From NCBI GenBank assembly GCA_900541865.1, contig UQLO01000039.1, positions 1 through 21,375 of the forward strand: DNA of 21,375 nt, written 5' to 3'. The translations under genes and the position numbers were made by a program. The notes under the pieces were generated by a model that searched no databases, had not been told where the DNA came from, and saw only the letters and a program-made list of their open reading frames with translations. The stretch is from an uncultured Porphyromonadaceae bacterium. GTDB taxonomy: Bacteria; Bacteroidota; Bacteroidia; Bacteroidales; Muribaculaceae. Positions 1 to 7,827 of this stretch are shown here, piece by piece. The first letter of the stretch is position 1, and the number at the start of each line of letters is the position of its first letter.

Positions 1-140
1 AAACTTAACTTTTCAACCCCAGTCGCTGAATTCTTCAAATTTATTGGTTAATTTTGCACTTGCAGGTAGAATCTGCCGCGTTTTAGAGAATTTTTGCTTT
101 TGGCGAGGTTGATTTGGGTGAAGAAATGTAAAATTGGGTT
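1..140. other. AT-rich intergenic segment at the left edge
   Basis: No gene is visible between the window edge and the 3' end of the glycosyltransferase gene. Exact matches to the Bacteroides -7 element occur on both strands: TAAATTTG on minus at 43-36 and TAATTTTG on plus at 49-56. Neither has TTTG at the expected 19-nt distance, so neither is called as a promoter. The minus-strand match could serve a gene beyond the left edge. Confidence 0.4.
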
Positions 141-1163
141 TTAATGTGTCAATCCTTGGTAGGTGCGGCGCCTGCGCAGGTAGTACTGGGCGAGTATGTT
201 GGTCTGCGAGCCGGGTGTGACGCCGAGTAGGTCGTCGTCGGGATGGGCGCCGTAGCTGCGGGCCATGCGCCGGAAGTCGCGGTGGGCGCGCACTATTGCG
301 GCGGCGTCGGCCCAGTTGAGGGTGGCCACCGACCGGCACCATGCCAGGGCGTCGAGGAGTCTCCGCTTGAAGAGTTTGCGGGCTCGGGTGGCGTCCGGCA
401 GGTTTTTGTGCATCATCAGCAGGTTGTTGCGGAAATTGAGGTATGTCTTGCGCGGGTTGCCCATGGGCAGGGAGCCGCCGCCGAGGTGTCGCACGGAGGC
501 TGCGGGTACTGCCGCCACCTGATATCCGGCCAGGTGTATGCGCCAGCACAGGTCGATTTCTTCCATATGGGCAAAAAAGCCGGGGTCAAGGCCGCCAAGT
601 GCCAGATAGAGGTCGCGGCGCACCACCATTGCTGCTCCGGAGGCCCAGAATACTTCCTGCGGGGTGTCGTACTGGCCGCGGTCGGCTTCGCAGTGGCCGA
701 AAATGCGGCCTCGGCAGTAGGGATAGCCGTTTCGGTCGATGAAACCGCCGCATGCGCCGGCGTACTCGAAGTGTGTAGGGTCGCTGTAGCTCAGTATTTT
801 GGGCTGCGCGGCTCCGATGCGGGGATTGGCTTTCATATAGTCGACCATAATGCGGTCCCACCCGGGGTCGGGGGCGAGGTCGGAGTTGATCAGGGCGCAG
901 TAGGTGAAGTCGCCGGCCTCGAGGATGGCGCGGTTGTAGCCGGCGGCGAAGCCGAGGTTGGTGTCGAAGGCGAGAATGTCGACCTTGTCGGCAAACTCCG
1001 TTTTGAGCAACTCGAGGCTGCCGTCGGTGCTTCCGTTGTCGGCAACTATGATGCGCGTGATGGAGCTGTCGGTATTTGCGATGACCTCCGGCAGGAAGCG
1101 TCGGAGGAGCTTCTCGCCGTTCCAGTTCAGTATTATCGCTGCTAAAGGTCTGGTTTCTTTCAT
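141..1163 (-). CDS. Family 2 glycosyltransferase (rhamnosyltransferase-like)
   Basis: A 340-residue GT-A fold glycosyltransferase that should transfer a sugar from a nucleotide-sugar donor to a surface glycan or lipid-linked acceptor on the cytoplasmic face of the membrane. The N-terminus carries the GT2 signature: ILNWNG near residue 11, ADNGSTDGS near 41, and an NSD motif in the DxD position. Further on are the acceptor-side segment with WASGAAMVVRR and the catalytic-base region EEIDLCWR, as in WbbL-type rhamnosyltransferases. The open frame extends upstream to 1691, but the family alignment begins at MKETRPLAAIILNWNG. That ATG overlaps the stop of the preceding acyltransferase as ATGA (1160-1163), so I place the start at 1163. 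It is the last gene of the eight-gene operon. Donor and acceptor cannot be read from sequence. The dTDP-sugar genes upstream make a dTDP-linked donor plausible, which is inference. Confidence 0.9.
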   Translation of the reverse strand: MKETRPLAAIILNWNGEKLLRRFLPEVIANTDSSITRIIVADNGSTDGSLELLKTEFADKVDILAFDTNLGFAAGYNRAILEAGDFTYCALINSDLAPDPGWDRIMVDYMKANPRIGAAQPKILSYSDPTHFEYAGACGGFIDRNGYPYCRGRIFGHCEADRGQYDTPQEVFWASGAAMVVRRDLYLALGGLDPGFFAHMEEIDLCWRIHLAGYQVAAVPAASVRHLGGGSLPMGNPRKTYLNFRNNLLMMHKNLPDATRARKLFKRRLLDALAWCRSVATLNWADAAAIVRAHRDFRRMARSYGAHPDDDLLGVTPGSQTNILAQYYLRRRRTYQGLTH

Positions 1164-2050
1164 GATTTGATAAATTCGGAGGCGTTTTTCCACCTGTTGT
1201 GGCTCCACAGCCAGATTGCGGGGTTGCGCCGCACTGTTTCTTCGAGCATTTCGGCATAGCGGGAGGTGACTTCGTGCGGCTCGGTGTCGGCTACATTGCG
1301 TGCAATCAGCCGGCAGACTATGCGGTAGTGTCCCCGCGAGCTCTTGTACATATCCCAATAGATAGCGGCCATGCCGAGCTTGCGGGCCAGGGTTTCGGTT
1401 CCGCTGATAAAAGGCGTCGGTCGGCCGAGGAAGTCTACCACCACGGCGGGGTCGCCATGCGAGGGCTTTTGGTCGCTCATAAAGCCGGTGACGCTGAGGG
1501 CGCCGTCTCTCTTCCACCCCAGCAGTGTGCGGAGCACCACAGCCTTGGGAATCGAAACCGACCGGAAACGCGAGCGAACCCGGAGCATGAGCGCATCGAA
1601 GGCGGCATTGCGCAGCGGGCGGTAGACCTGAGCGTAGACCATTGTCGGCGAGGGCTTCGCTGCGGTGTGGAGAGTAACGGAGGGCGCCCACTCCCAGTTG
1701 CCGGTGTGGCCGAAGTAGACGACTGTGCTGCGTCCTTCGGCTGTGAGCGAGTCGATAAGCTCCACGTTCTCAAACTCCATACGCCGGCGCATTTCGTCGT
1801 CAGAAATATGGAGGAGCTTGAGCGTTTCGACCACATAATCCGTGAAATTGCGGTAGAAGCCGCGTTCTATGGTCAGCAGCTCGGAGTGGCTTTTCTCCGG
1901 GAAGCAGGCGGCAAGGTTGGTGCGGACCACGCGTCGGCGATAGCGAGCCACATAGTACAGCACGGGCCAAATGATATCGGAGGCCACGTAAAGCACACCC
2001 AGAGGCAGACGTGCCAAGACCGAAAAGAGAGCCAACAGAACGCGAGTCAT
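1160..2050 (-). CDS. Lysophospholipid/lipid A acyltransferase, LpxL/HtrB family
   Basis: A 296-residue member of the LpxL/HtrB/MsbB late acyltransferase family, close to the usual 290-310 residues. These inner-membrane enzymes add a secondary acyl chain to lipid A or a related lipid from acyl-ACP. The catalytic HX4E motif is present in GHTGNWEW (H115, E120). The N-terminal 35 residues form a hydrophobic anchor (LLALFSVLARLPLGVLYVAS), followed by the basic stretch RYRRRVVRTN typical of the family. The start ATG overlaps the mtaB stop as ATGA (2047-2050), and its stop overlaps the glycosyltransferase start in the same way, which implies translational coupling. The acyl chain and the exact acceptor (lipid A or an aminolipid such as ornithine lipid) cannot be told from sequence. 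Family assignment is firm; the specific role is inferred. Confidence 0.88.
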   Translation of the reverse strand: MTRVLLALFSVLARLPLGVLYVASDIIWPVLYYVARYRRRVVRTNLAACFPEKSHSELLTIERGFYRNFTDYVVETLKLLHISDDEMRRRMEFENVELIDSLTAEGRSTVVYFGHTGNWEWAPSVTLHTAAKPSPTMVYAQVYRPLRNAAFDALMLRVRSRFRSVSIPKAVVLRTLLGWKRDGALSVTGFMSDQKPSHGDPAVVVDFLGRPTPFISGTETLARKLGMAAIYWDMYKSSRGHYRIVCRLIARNVADTEPHEVTSRYAEMLEETVRRNPAIWLWSHNRWKNASEFIKS

Positions 2051-3342
2051 GGCATCGAGGCACTGATTGTCTGTCCGTCGGCCAGTAGCTCGTCCAGCCG
2101 CAGCGGCATGATTGCGTTGTCTTGCCCTACACCGGCCGGGGCGGCCACTCGCAGGTAGTTGTCGGTGAATCCGCCCAGGCTGCCGTCGGCCTTCGACGAC
2201 TCCAGCAGCACGGGGCGCACCGTGCCGAGGTAGCGCTCGGCGAAGGCGCGGTGCTTTGCGGCGCTGACTTGGCCCATAATGTGCGCTCGGCGATGCTTTT
2301 CGGCCTGGTCGACGGTACCTTCTATGGCCAGGGCGCGTGTTCCGGGACGTTCGGAGTATGGGAACACGTGGAGATGGCTGATGTCAAGGCTCTCCACGAA
2401 GGTGCGTGACCGTTCGAACTCGTCGGGGCTCTCCCCGCGGGCGCCTACGATGAGGTCGACGCCGATGAAGGCATCGGGCACGATGCGGCGCACCCGCTCG
2501 ATTTTGGCGGCGAAGAGGGCCGTGTCGTAGCGGCGACGCATAAGTGCGAGCACCTTGTCGGAACCGTTCTGAAGCGGAATATGGAAATGGGGCATGAAGG
2601 CGCGCGAGGCCCCCACGAAGTCTATGAGTTCGTCGGTGAGCAGATTAGGTTCGATGGAGCTTATGCGGTAACGCTCTATGCCGTCCACGCGGTCGAGCTC
2701 GCGGCAGAGGTCGATGAAGCTGTCGTCGCGTCCGGCCCCGAAGTCGCCGATGTTGACGCCAGTGATAACAATCTCACGTCCGCCTCGGGCGGCTGCCTCC
2801 TCGGCCTGGCGCACTATCTCGGCGATTGTGCCCGAGCGCGAGCGGCCGCGAGCCTTGGGGATGGTGCAGTAGGAGCACCAATAATCGCAGCCATCCTGCA
2901 CTTTGAGGAAGAAGCGAGTGCGGTCTCCTCGGGCGCAGGCCGGCATGAAGGTCCGCAGATCTTTGGCATCGGGCACGGCGGCGGGTGCGGTATTTCCGCT
3001 TCCGGCAATGGCTTCAAGGGTCATGTCGGCCAAGGCCAGCTTGTCGTTTACGCCGGCCACCACGGCCACACCCGGCAGCAGAGCCACCTCGGCGGGTTTG
3101 AGCTGGGCGTAGCAGCCCGTCACCACTATTGCGGCCTCGGGGTAGCGGCGGTTGAAATTGCGTATTGCGGCCCGGCACTTTCGGTCGGCCTCGGCGGTGA
3201 CGCTGCAGGAGTTGACCACCACCACATCGGGCGTCTCGCCGTCGGCGCAGGCGCCGATGCCTTTGGCGGCAAACACGTCGGCCACGGCCGACGTCTCCGC
3301 AAAGTTCAGTTTGCAGCCGAAAGTATGGTAGAGCGCCTTCAT
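2047..3342 (-). CDS. mtaB: tRNA (N6-threonylcarbamoyladenosine(37)-C2)-methylthiotransferase MtaB
   Basis: A 431-residue radical-SAM methylthiotransferase that converts t6A37 to ms2t6A37 in ANN-decoding tRNAs. The N-terminal UPF0004 domain has the three cluster-binding cysteines C10 (TFGCKLNFAE), C46 (NSCSVT) and C77 (TGCYAQ). The radical-SAM CX3CX2C motif is C152, C156 and C159 in GCDYWCSYCTIPKARGRSRS. The C-terminal part, about 370-431, fits the TRAM domain. The N-terminus FGCKLNFAE and the length match MtaB better than MiaB or RimO. Both ends overlap neighbours as ATGA: the aminotransferase stop at 3339-3342 and the acyltransferase start at 2047-2050. A translation-modification gene inside an envelope-glycan operon is unexpected, but its motifs are all intact. 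Confidence 0.95.
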   Translation of the reverse strand: MKALYHTFGCKLNFAETSAVADVFAAKGIGACADGETPDVVVVNSCSVTAEADRKCRAAIRNFNRRYPEAAIVVTGCYAQLKPAEVALLPGVAVVAGVNDKLALADMTLEAIAGSGNTAPAAVPDAKDLRTFMPACARGDRTRFFLKVQDGCDYWCSYCTIPKARGRSRSGTIAEIVRQAEEAAARGGREIVITGVNIGDFGAGRDDSFIDLCRELDRVDGIERYRISSIEPNLLTDELIDFVGASRAFMPHFHIPLQNGSDKVLALMRRRYDTALFAAKIERVRRIVPDAFIGVDLIVGARGESPDEFERSRTFVESLDISHLHVFPYSERPGTRALAIEGTVDQAEKHRRAHIMGQVSAAKHRAFAERYLGTVRPVLLESSKADGSLGGFTDNYLRVAAPAGVGQDNAIMPLRLDELLADGQTISASMP

Positions 3343-4472
3343 CCTTTATAATTATTGACAATGGCGGCGATTTCGCGGGCATCCTGCGCGGAAGTGCCCG
3401 TCGAAATGGGCAGCGACACCACAGTGCGGCATATACGGTCGGTCACCGGCAGAGCGGGCCACTCCCTGTCGGCATAGCACGGCTGCCGGTAGAATGGGGT
3501 GGCATAATGCACATCGCAGCCAACGCCGTTTTTATTCAGAAAAGCCATGAAACCTTCGCGATTGTCGGTTCGAACAACATACTGGTGCCATACTGAGCCG
3601 TCGGTCTTCTCAACGACTGGCTTAACAATCAGAGGATTGTCTATCTCGCGGTCGTAGAGTGCCGCAAGGTTGCGCCTGTGGTCGGTTTCAAAGGCTATGT
3701 CCTTTAGTTTGATTTTGAGGAAAGCGGCCTGAATAGGGTCCATACGGCAATTATAGCCCAAATAAATATTGTGATAGCGGCGGTCGGAACCATAGTTGGC
3801 CAAAGCGCGAACCGTTGTTGCCAATTCGGCGTCGGCAGTGACCACGGCACCGGCATCACCTACGGCGCCGATATTTTTGGTGGGATAAAAGCTGAAAGCA
3901 GCGGCATCTCCCAACGAGCCGGAGATGGAAGTCCCTCGTGGCGAGAGAGTTGCACTTTGCGCTCCTATCGCCTGGGCGTTGTCCTCGATGACGAGCAGAT
4001 TGTTCCGGCGACCCAACTCTGCCAGAGTAGCGTCGTAGCACACGCGACCGTAGAGATGCACCGTCAGGATGGCTTTAGTTGCCTGGGTTAATGTTTTGGC
4101 AACCTGCGAAGTGTCCATGTTTAGCGTTTCCGGATCTGCGTCGACCGGCACCGGCACGAGCCCCATTTCCGTCAGCGGCAGCACGGAGGCGATGTAGGTA
4201 TTGGCCGGCACTATAACCTCATCGCCGGGAGCTATGCGGCCGAGCAGAATGTACGCTCTGAAAATGAGACGAATGGCATCAAGACCATTGCTGACCCCGA
4301 CGCAGTGCGGGGTGCTGTGGAGGACCGCCATTTCGCGCTCGAAGGCCTCGCACTCCTCTCCCCCGATATATCGGCCGGAATCGAGCACGCGGCAAGCAGC
4401 CTCCTTTAGGTCGCTAAGATGCCGGCGATTAGTGGCGCGAAGGTCGAGAAAGGGATATTTGAGTTCACTCAT
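3339..4472 (-). CDS. DegT/DnrJ/EryC1 PLP-dependent sugar aminotransferase (FdtB/QdtB-like)
   Basis: A 377-residue fold-type I aminotransferase of the DegT/DnrJ/EryC1/StrS family. It should aminate a dTDP-3-keto-6-deoxyhexose at C3 using PLP and an amino donor, giving dTDP-3-amino-3,6-dideoxyhexose. Visible motifs are the N-terminal YPFLDL, DSGRYIGGEECEAFE, the cofactor-ring aspartate in VIEDNAQAIGA (D164) and the PLP lysine in SFYPTKNIGAVGDAG (K199). The frame is open back to 4511, but homologs start near SELKYPFLDL. I therefore use the ATG at 4472, which overlaps the upstream cupin by 8 nt; an ATG at 4478 is the alternative. Its position directly after an FdtA/QdtA-type ketoisomerase is the basis for the FdtB/QdtB call. 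Galacto versus gluco product (Fuc3N or Qui3N) cannot be distinguished from sequence alone. Confidence 0.88.
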   Translation of the reverse strand: MSELKYPFLDLRATNRRHLSDLKEAACRVLDSGRYIGGEECEAFEREMAVLHSTPHCVGVSNGLDAIRLIFRAYILLGRIAPGDEVIVPANTYIASVLPLTEMGLVPVPVDADPETLNMDTSQVAKTLTQATKAILTVHLYGRVCYDATLAELGRRNNLLVIEDNAQAIGAQSATLSPRGTSISGSLGDAAAFSFYPTKNIGAVGDAGAVVTADAELATTVRALANYGSDRRYHNIYLGYNCRMDPIQAAFLKIKLKDIAFETDHRRNLAALYDREIDNPLIVKPVVEKTDGSVWHQYVVRTDNREGFMAFLNKNGVGCDVHYATPFYRQPCYADREWPALPVTDRICRTVVSLPISTGTSAQDAREIAAIVNNYKG

Positions 4473-4905
4473 GTGCATGAAGTTTAAGGAATTGGTCGAA
4501 CTCGCGCACATAATCGCCTTCTGAATAATGAGTTGAGGTCAGCACCATACAAACCGAACCGGACGAGAAATTGTCGAGCGTACGCCAGTAGCCCGGCGGC
4601 ACGTAAAGTCCGCAGAACGGCCGATTCAAAGTGTAGCGGTGCCACTCGCGGCCGTCGAAAAGATTGACGTTGAAGCTTCCGGACATAGCAATCAGCACCT
4701 CGCGACCTTGGTAGTGCGAGTGGCCGCCACGCTCTTCGCCGGCTGGAACATCGTATGTCCAGTAAACACGCTCGATGGCGAAGGGGATTCGGCCGTCGCC
4801 GTTCTGGACGAAGGTGAGGTTGCCGCGCGGGTCGTAGATACGTGGCAGCTCTATAAGGCGTGGTTTTTCAGTTTCCACTTGCAAGGCGCTGGAGGTATTG
4901 TCCAT
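4465..4905 (-). CDS. WxcM-like cupin, dTDP-4-keto-6-deoxyglucose 3,4-ketoisomerase (FdtA/QdtA type)
   Basis: A 146-residue single-domain cupin matching the FdtA/QdtA/WxcM sugar 3,4-ketoisomerase family, which moves the keto group of dTDP-4-keto-6-deoxyglucose from C4 to C3. The family pattern is clear: LIELPRIYDPRGNLTFVQ near residue 17, then RVYWTYDVPAGEERGGHSHY with the two histidines H62 and H64 that correspond to the catalytic pair of FdtA, then MSGSFNVNLFDG. The start codon overlaps the last 38 nt of rmlA. Both proteins look complete at that junction, since the RmlA C-terminus and the cupin core are both recognisable. The first dozen residues of the cupin are not conserved, so a non-ATG start slightly downstream is possible. 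It provides the substrate for the aminotransferase encoded next. Confidence 0.87.
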   Translation of the reverse strand: MDNTSSALQVETEKPRLIELPRIYDPRGNLTFVQNGDGRIPFAIERVYWTYDVPAGEERGGHSHYQGREVLIAMSGSFNVNLFDGREWHRYTLNRPFCGLYVPPGYWRTLDNFSSGSVCMVLTSTHYSEGDYVREFDQFLKLHAHE

Positions 4906-5743
4906 AATGCGTTGATTTTAAGGGTTCGGCGAGCGCCGCCAACTGAGCGGCGTCGATGAATCCGCGGCGGAAGGCCACTTCTTCGAGCGAAGCCACCAAT
5001 AGCCCCTGGCGTTTCTGGATGGCCTCCACGAAGGCCGAGGCTTCCTTCAAGGAGTCGACGGTGCCGGTGTCGAGCCATGCGAAGCCGCGGCCGAAAATCT
5101 GCACGCGCAGTCGGCCTTGCTCCAAATACCTGCGGTTTACGTCGGTGATTTCCAGCTCGCCGCGTGCCGACGGCTTTATGCCGGCTGCAAGGTCGACGAC
5201 ATCGTTGGGGTAGAAATAGAGTCCCACAACGGCTTTGTCGCTGCGCGGCTCAGCCGGTTTCTCCTCTATGCCGACGGGTAGGCCGGACTTGTCAAGCTCA
5301 ACGACGCCATACCGGCGGGGGTCGAGTACGGGGTAGGCGAAGACCGAGGCAAGGCCGGCGGCGCAGTCGGCGGCCGCTTTGCCGAGCATACCGGTGAAGC
5401 CCTGACCATAGAAAATGTTGTCGCCAAGCACAAGGCAAACATCGTCCGCCCCGATAAAGTCGCGGCCTATGATGAATGCTTGCGCCAGCCCTTCCGGCCG
5501 GGGCTGCTCGGCGTAGTCGATGGCGATGCCGAGCTGCGAGCCGTCGCCGAGAAGGCGGCGGAAGCCGGGTAGGTCGGCGGGGGTGGAAATAACCAGTATG
5601 TCGCGTATTCCGGCCAGCATAAGCACCGAAAGCGGGTAGTAGACCATCGGCTTGTCGTAGACCGGCAGAAGCTGTTTGGACACCGCAAGCGTCATCGGGT
5701 GGAGGCGCGACCCGGCCCCTCCGGCAAGTATTATTCCTTTCAT
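4868..5743 (-). CDS. rmlA: Glucose-1-phosphate thymidylyltransferase RmlA
   Basis: A 291-residue nucleotidyltransferase making dTDP-glucose from glucose-1-phosphate and dTTP, the first step of dTDP-deoxysugar synthesis. Residues 1-30 contain MKGIILAGGAGSRLHPMT and the family segment SKQLLPVYDKPMVYYPLS. The Mg-binding aspartates are in LVLGDNIFYGQG (D108) and WLDTGT (D225), and the EEKP motif is at about 160-163. The C-terminal LKSTHYGQYLQRL is the usual RmlA tail, so the protein is full length. The start ATG overlaps the rmlB stop (ATGA, 5740-5743). With rmlB, the ketoisomerase and the aminotransferase it completes a route to a dTDP-3-amino-3,6-dideoxyhexose. No rmlC or rmlD is present, so dTDP-rhamnose is not the obvious local product. 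Confidence 0.95.
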   Translation of the reverse strand: MKGIILAGGAGSRLHPMTLAVSKQLLPVYDKPMVYYPLSVLMLAGIRDILVISTPADLPGFRRLLGDGSQLGIAIDYAEQPRPEGLAQAFIIGRDFIGADDVCLVLGDNIFYGQGFTGMLGKAAADCAAGLASVFAYPVLDPRRYGVVELDKSGLPVGIEEKPAEPRSDKAVVGLYFYPNDVVDLAAGIKPSARGELEITDVNRRYLEQGRLRVQIFGRGFAWLDTGTVDSLKEASAFVEAIQKRQGLLVASLEEVAFRRGFIDAAQLAALAEPLKSTHYGQYLQRLASGN

Positions 5744-6873
5744 CGGCCTTCGTACATTTTCCGGTAATAATTGCGGTATTGGCCGCTAACTATATTTCTC
5801 ACCCACTGAACGTTGTCGAGATACCAGCGTACGGTGCTCTCAAGGCCCGGCCCGAAGTCGACCAGCGGCCGCCAGCCCAGAGTCTTCATGGCTTTGGAGG
5901 CGTCGATGGCATAACGTCGGTCATGGCCCGGTCGGTCGGCAACGTAGGTGATGAGCGACTCATCGACGGCCTTGTCGCCGGTGAGCAGCCGCACCTTTTC
6001 AAGCAGCAAGCGCACTATGTCGATATTGCGCTGCTCGCTGTAGCCGCCGAAGTTGTAGACTTCGCCGGGAATACCCCGCGTGGCGGCCAGGAGGACGCCA
6101 CGGCAGTGGTCGTCGACGTAGATCCAGTCGCGCACGTTGAGTCCGCGGCCGTAGACGGGCAGCGGACGGTGCTCGAGCATATTATTGATCATCAATGGAA
6201 TGAGCTTCTCGGGGAACTGGTATGGACCATAGTTGTTGCTGCACCGGGTCACTACCACCGGAAAACCGAACGTGCGGTGGTAGGCCAGGGCCATCATGTC
6301 GGCGGCTGCCTTGGAGGCCGAGTAGGGCGAGGACGGCGCAAGCGGCGTACTTTCGCTGAAGGTGCGGGTGCCGTAGAGCAGAGCCGGCCGCCCCAAAGCG
6401 GCCTCGGTGGCCGTGTCGGCATGTACGGGCGCCGGGCAGTCGGCCTCAAGGTCGCCGTAGACCTCGTCGGTGCTCACCTGCACAAATTTCTCGAAGGCGC
6501 AGCAGGGATTTGAGGCAATGTGGCGACGTGTGGTCTCCAGCAATGCCTGCATTCCGGCTATATTGGTGTCGACAAAGGGCTTAGGGTCCATAACCGAGCG
6601 GTCGACGTGGCTCTCGGCGGCGAAGTTCACCACATAGTGGGGGTCGAACTCGGCCAGCAGAGCACCTACGGCAGCGGAGTCGGCGATGTCGGCGTGCAGA
6701 AAAGCCCCGGCAGGTATCACTCGCTCAAGGTTTTCGGCATTTCCGGCATATGTCAGCGCATCGACCACCCGCACCTGCGCTCCCATCTTCACGAGCATGC
6801 GCACAAAGTTGGTGCCGATGAAGCCGGCGCCGCCGGTGACTACAAAGCGCTTATCGTTCAGCGTGCTTTCCAT
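5740..6873 (-). CDS. rmlB: dTDP-glucose 4,6-dehydratase RmlB
   Basis: A 377-residue extended short-chain dehydrogenase that converts dTDP-glucose to dTDP-4-keto-6-deoxyglucose with bound NAD. The Rossmann motif is VTGGAGFIGTNFVR (residues 12-25). The catalytic acid pair lies in VQVSTDEVYG (T135, D136, E137). The YxxxK pair lies in SPYSASKAAAD (Y184, K188). The segment between STDEVYG and SPYSASK (about 40 residues) is longer than in the E. coli enzyme. A GTG at 6876 would also open the frame, but the ATG at 6873 is the better start. It shares its A with the stop of the upstream lipoprotein gene (TGATG), so the two are probably translationally coupled. Confidence 0.95.
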   Translation of the reverse strand: MESTLNDKRFVVTGGAGFIGTNFVRMLVKMGAQVRVVDALTYAGNAENLERVIPAGAFLHADIADSAAVGALLAEFDPHYVVNFAAESHVDRSVMDPKPFVDTNIAGMQALLETTRRHIASNPCCAFEKFVQVSTDEVYGDLEADCPAPVHADTATEAALGRPALLYGTRTFSESTPLAPSSPYSASKAAADMMALAYHRTFGFPVVVTRCSNNYGPYQFPEKLIPLMINNMLEHRPLPVYGRGLNVRDWIYVDDHCRGVLLAATRGIPGEVYNFGGYSEQRNIDIVRLLLEKVRLLTGDKAVDESLITYVADRPGHDRRYAIDASKAMKTLGWRPLVDFGPGLESTVRWYLDNVQWVRNIVSGQYRNYYRKMYEGR

Positions 6874-7703
6874 CACTGTTCGGGTTGAGTGTGGTTGGCC
6901 ATCTGATCGCGCGCAGCGCGGAGCATTCGTTCATACTTCTCGCGGCGGATGGTGGCCATCCGCTTGGCCTGAACGGCCATTGCGAAGTTGTGGCACAGCT
7001 CGATTTCGGCACGCATGGCCGGCGTGAGAGTGGCCTGAGTGGTCGTGGATGTGCCGACGAACACAATCTTGTTTGCCGACGGATGCTCGGCCAGCCAGGG
7101 TCCGAATTCGGCCACTTCCTCCTGGTTGAAGCTGGCGGTCTCTGTGGAGCCTACCGTGACAAGGCGTGCTGCGGAGATAGCGCCGCTGCGAACGGTCTGC
7201 GAGCCGGCTTTGAGCTCGATGGCTCGAAGGCCGATTCGGCGCCCGTTAAGAGCGGCCACCATATATAAATAGCCGTCGTCGTTGACGCGGGCCTGGATGC
7301 CGGTGGAGGCCATGGCACGCTCGGAGGTACCGGTCGGCAGCCAGTACCCCTCCATGCCGGGAGCGGGTGGGGGCACGTGGCGGAAGAGGGCGCGGAGACT
7401 GTCCTCGGCAATGGTTGCGGCCGCCAGCTCGGCGTCGGCCAGCCCGATGCTGTCCATTGCCAGACCTTCCATAGCCCGAGCCCTGAGGCCCAATGCGTTG
7501 CGGCGCACTGCCACTTGGCCCGGATAGCGGGCGTTGAGGGTGTCGAGCACCTCGATGGCAGCGGCGTAGTTGCCGTTTTCTATCTCGGCTTGGCTCCGGG
7601 CGTAAAGAGCCTCGGCGTCCTTGCGCTCGCCCATAGTGCAACCGGTCATGCCGATACCGGCCACAACGGCTGCCAATATTCCAAATAACGATTTTCTCAT
7701 CAT
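6873..7703 (-). CDS. Putative lipoprotein with N-terminal TPR-like helices, function unknown
   Basis: A 276-residue exported protein not assigned to a named family. It begins MMRKSLFGILAAVVAGIGMTGCTMG: a basic start, a hydrophobic core and a plausible lipobox cysteine (C22). After the cysteine, residues about 28-60 (EALYARSQAEIENGNYAAAIEVLDTLNARYPGQ, quoted here only by region) have the alternating helix pattern of a TPR unit. A mostly beta-like middle region follows, then a long charged C-terminal helix (about 235-270). The frame is open to 7784, but the extension overlaps an exact promoter and lacks a signal peptide, so I start at 7703 (an ATG at 7700 is equally possible). It is the first gene of the envelope-glycan operon and overlaps rmlB. 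An envelope role is inferred from the signal and the context only. Confidence 0.75.
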   Translation of the reverse strand: MMRKSLFGILAAVVAGIGMTGCTMGERKDAEALYARSQAEIENGNYAAAIEVLDTLNARYPGQVAVRRNALGLRARAMEGLAMDSIGLADAELAAATIAEDSLRALFRHVPPPAPGMEGYWLPTGTSERAMASTGIQARVNDDGYLYMVAALNGRRIGLRAIELKAGSQTVRSGAISAARLVTVGSTETASFNQEEVAEFGPWLAEHPSANKIVFVGTSTTTQATLTPAMRAEIELCHNFAMAVQAKRMATIRREKYERMLRAARDQMANHTQPEQ

Positions 7704-7716
7704 TGCAGATTTTCCG

Positions 7717-7747
7717 CAAAAATAAGCATTATTTGGCAATTGACAAA
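7717..7747 (-). promoter_or_regulatory. Bacteroides-type promoter of the glycan/mtaB operon
   Basis: On the minus strand TTTG (7747-7744) is followed after exactly 19 nt by TATTTTTG (7724-7717). This matches the Bacteroides -33/-7 consensus in every fixed base. Transcription would start near 7711, leaving a leader of only about 8-11 nt before the lipoprotein ATG at 7703 or 7700. Confidence 0.7.
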
Positions 7748-7827
7748 AAATCCGCCTTTCGCCGGCTCTGCAATCCTCTCTCAATAAGCCTCAAAGAAAA
7801 AATCAAAGCTTAGAGCCTCCTGCGCAC

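Noticed and set aside
243..1145. A 300-codon plus-strand frame across the glycosyltransferase
   Set aside because: No recognisable motif and opposite to a gene with the full GT2 signature; composition is typical of an antisense shadow.
4473..4511. Longer aminotransferase N-terminus starting at 4511
   Set aside because: The extra 13 residues overlap the cupin further and are not part of the DegT family, which begins near YPFLDL.
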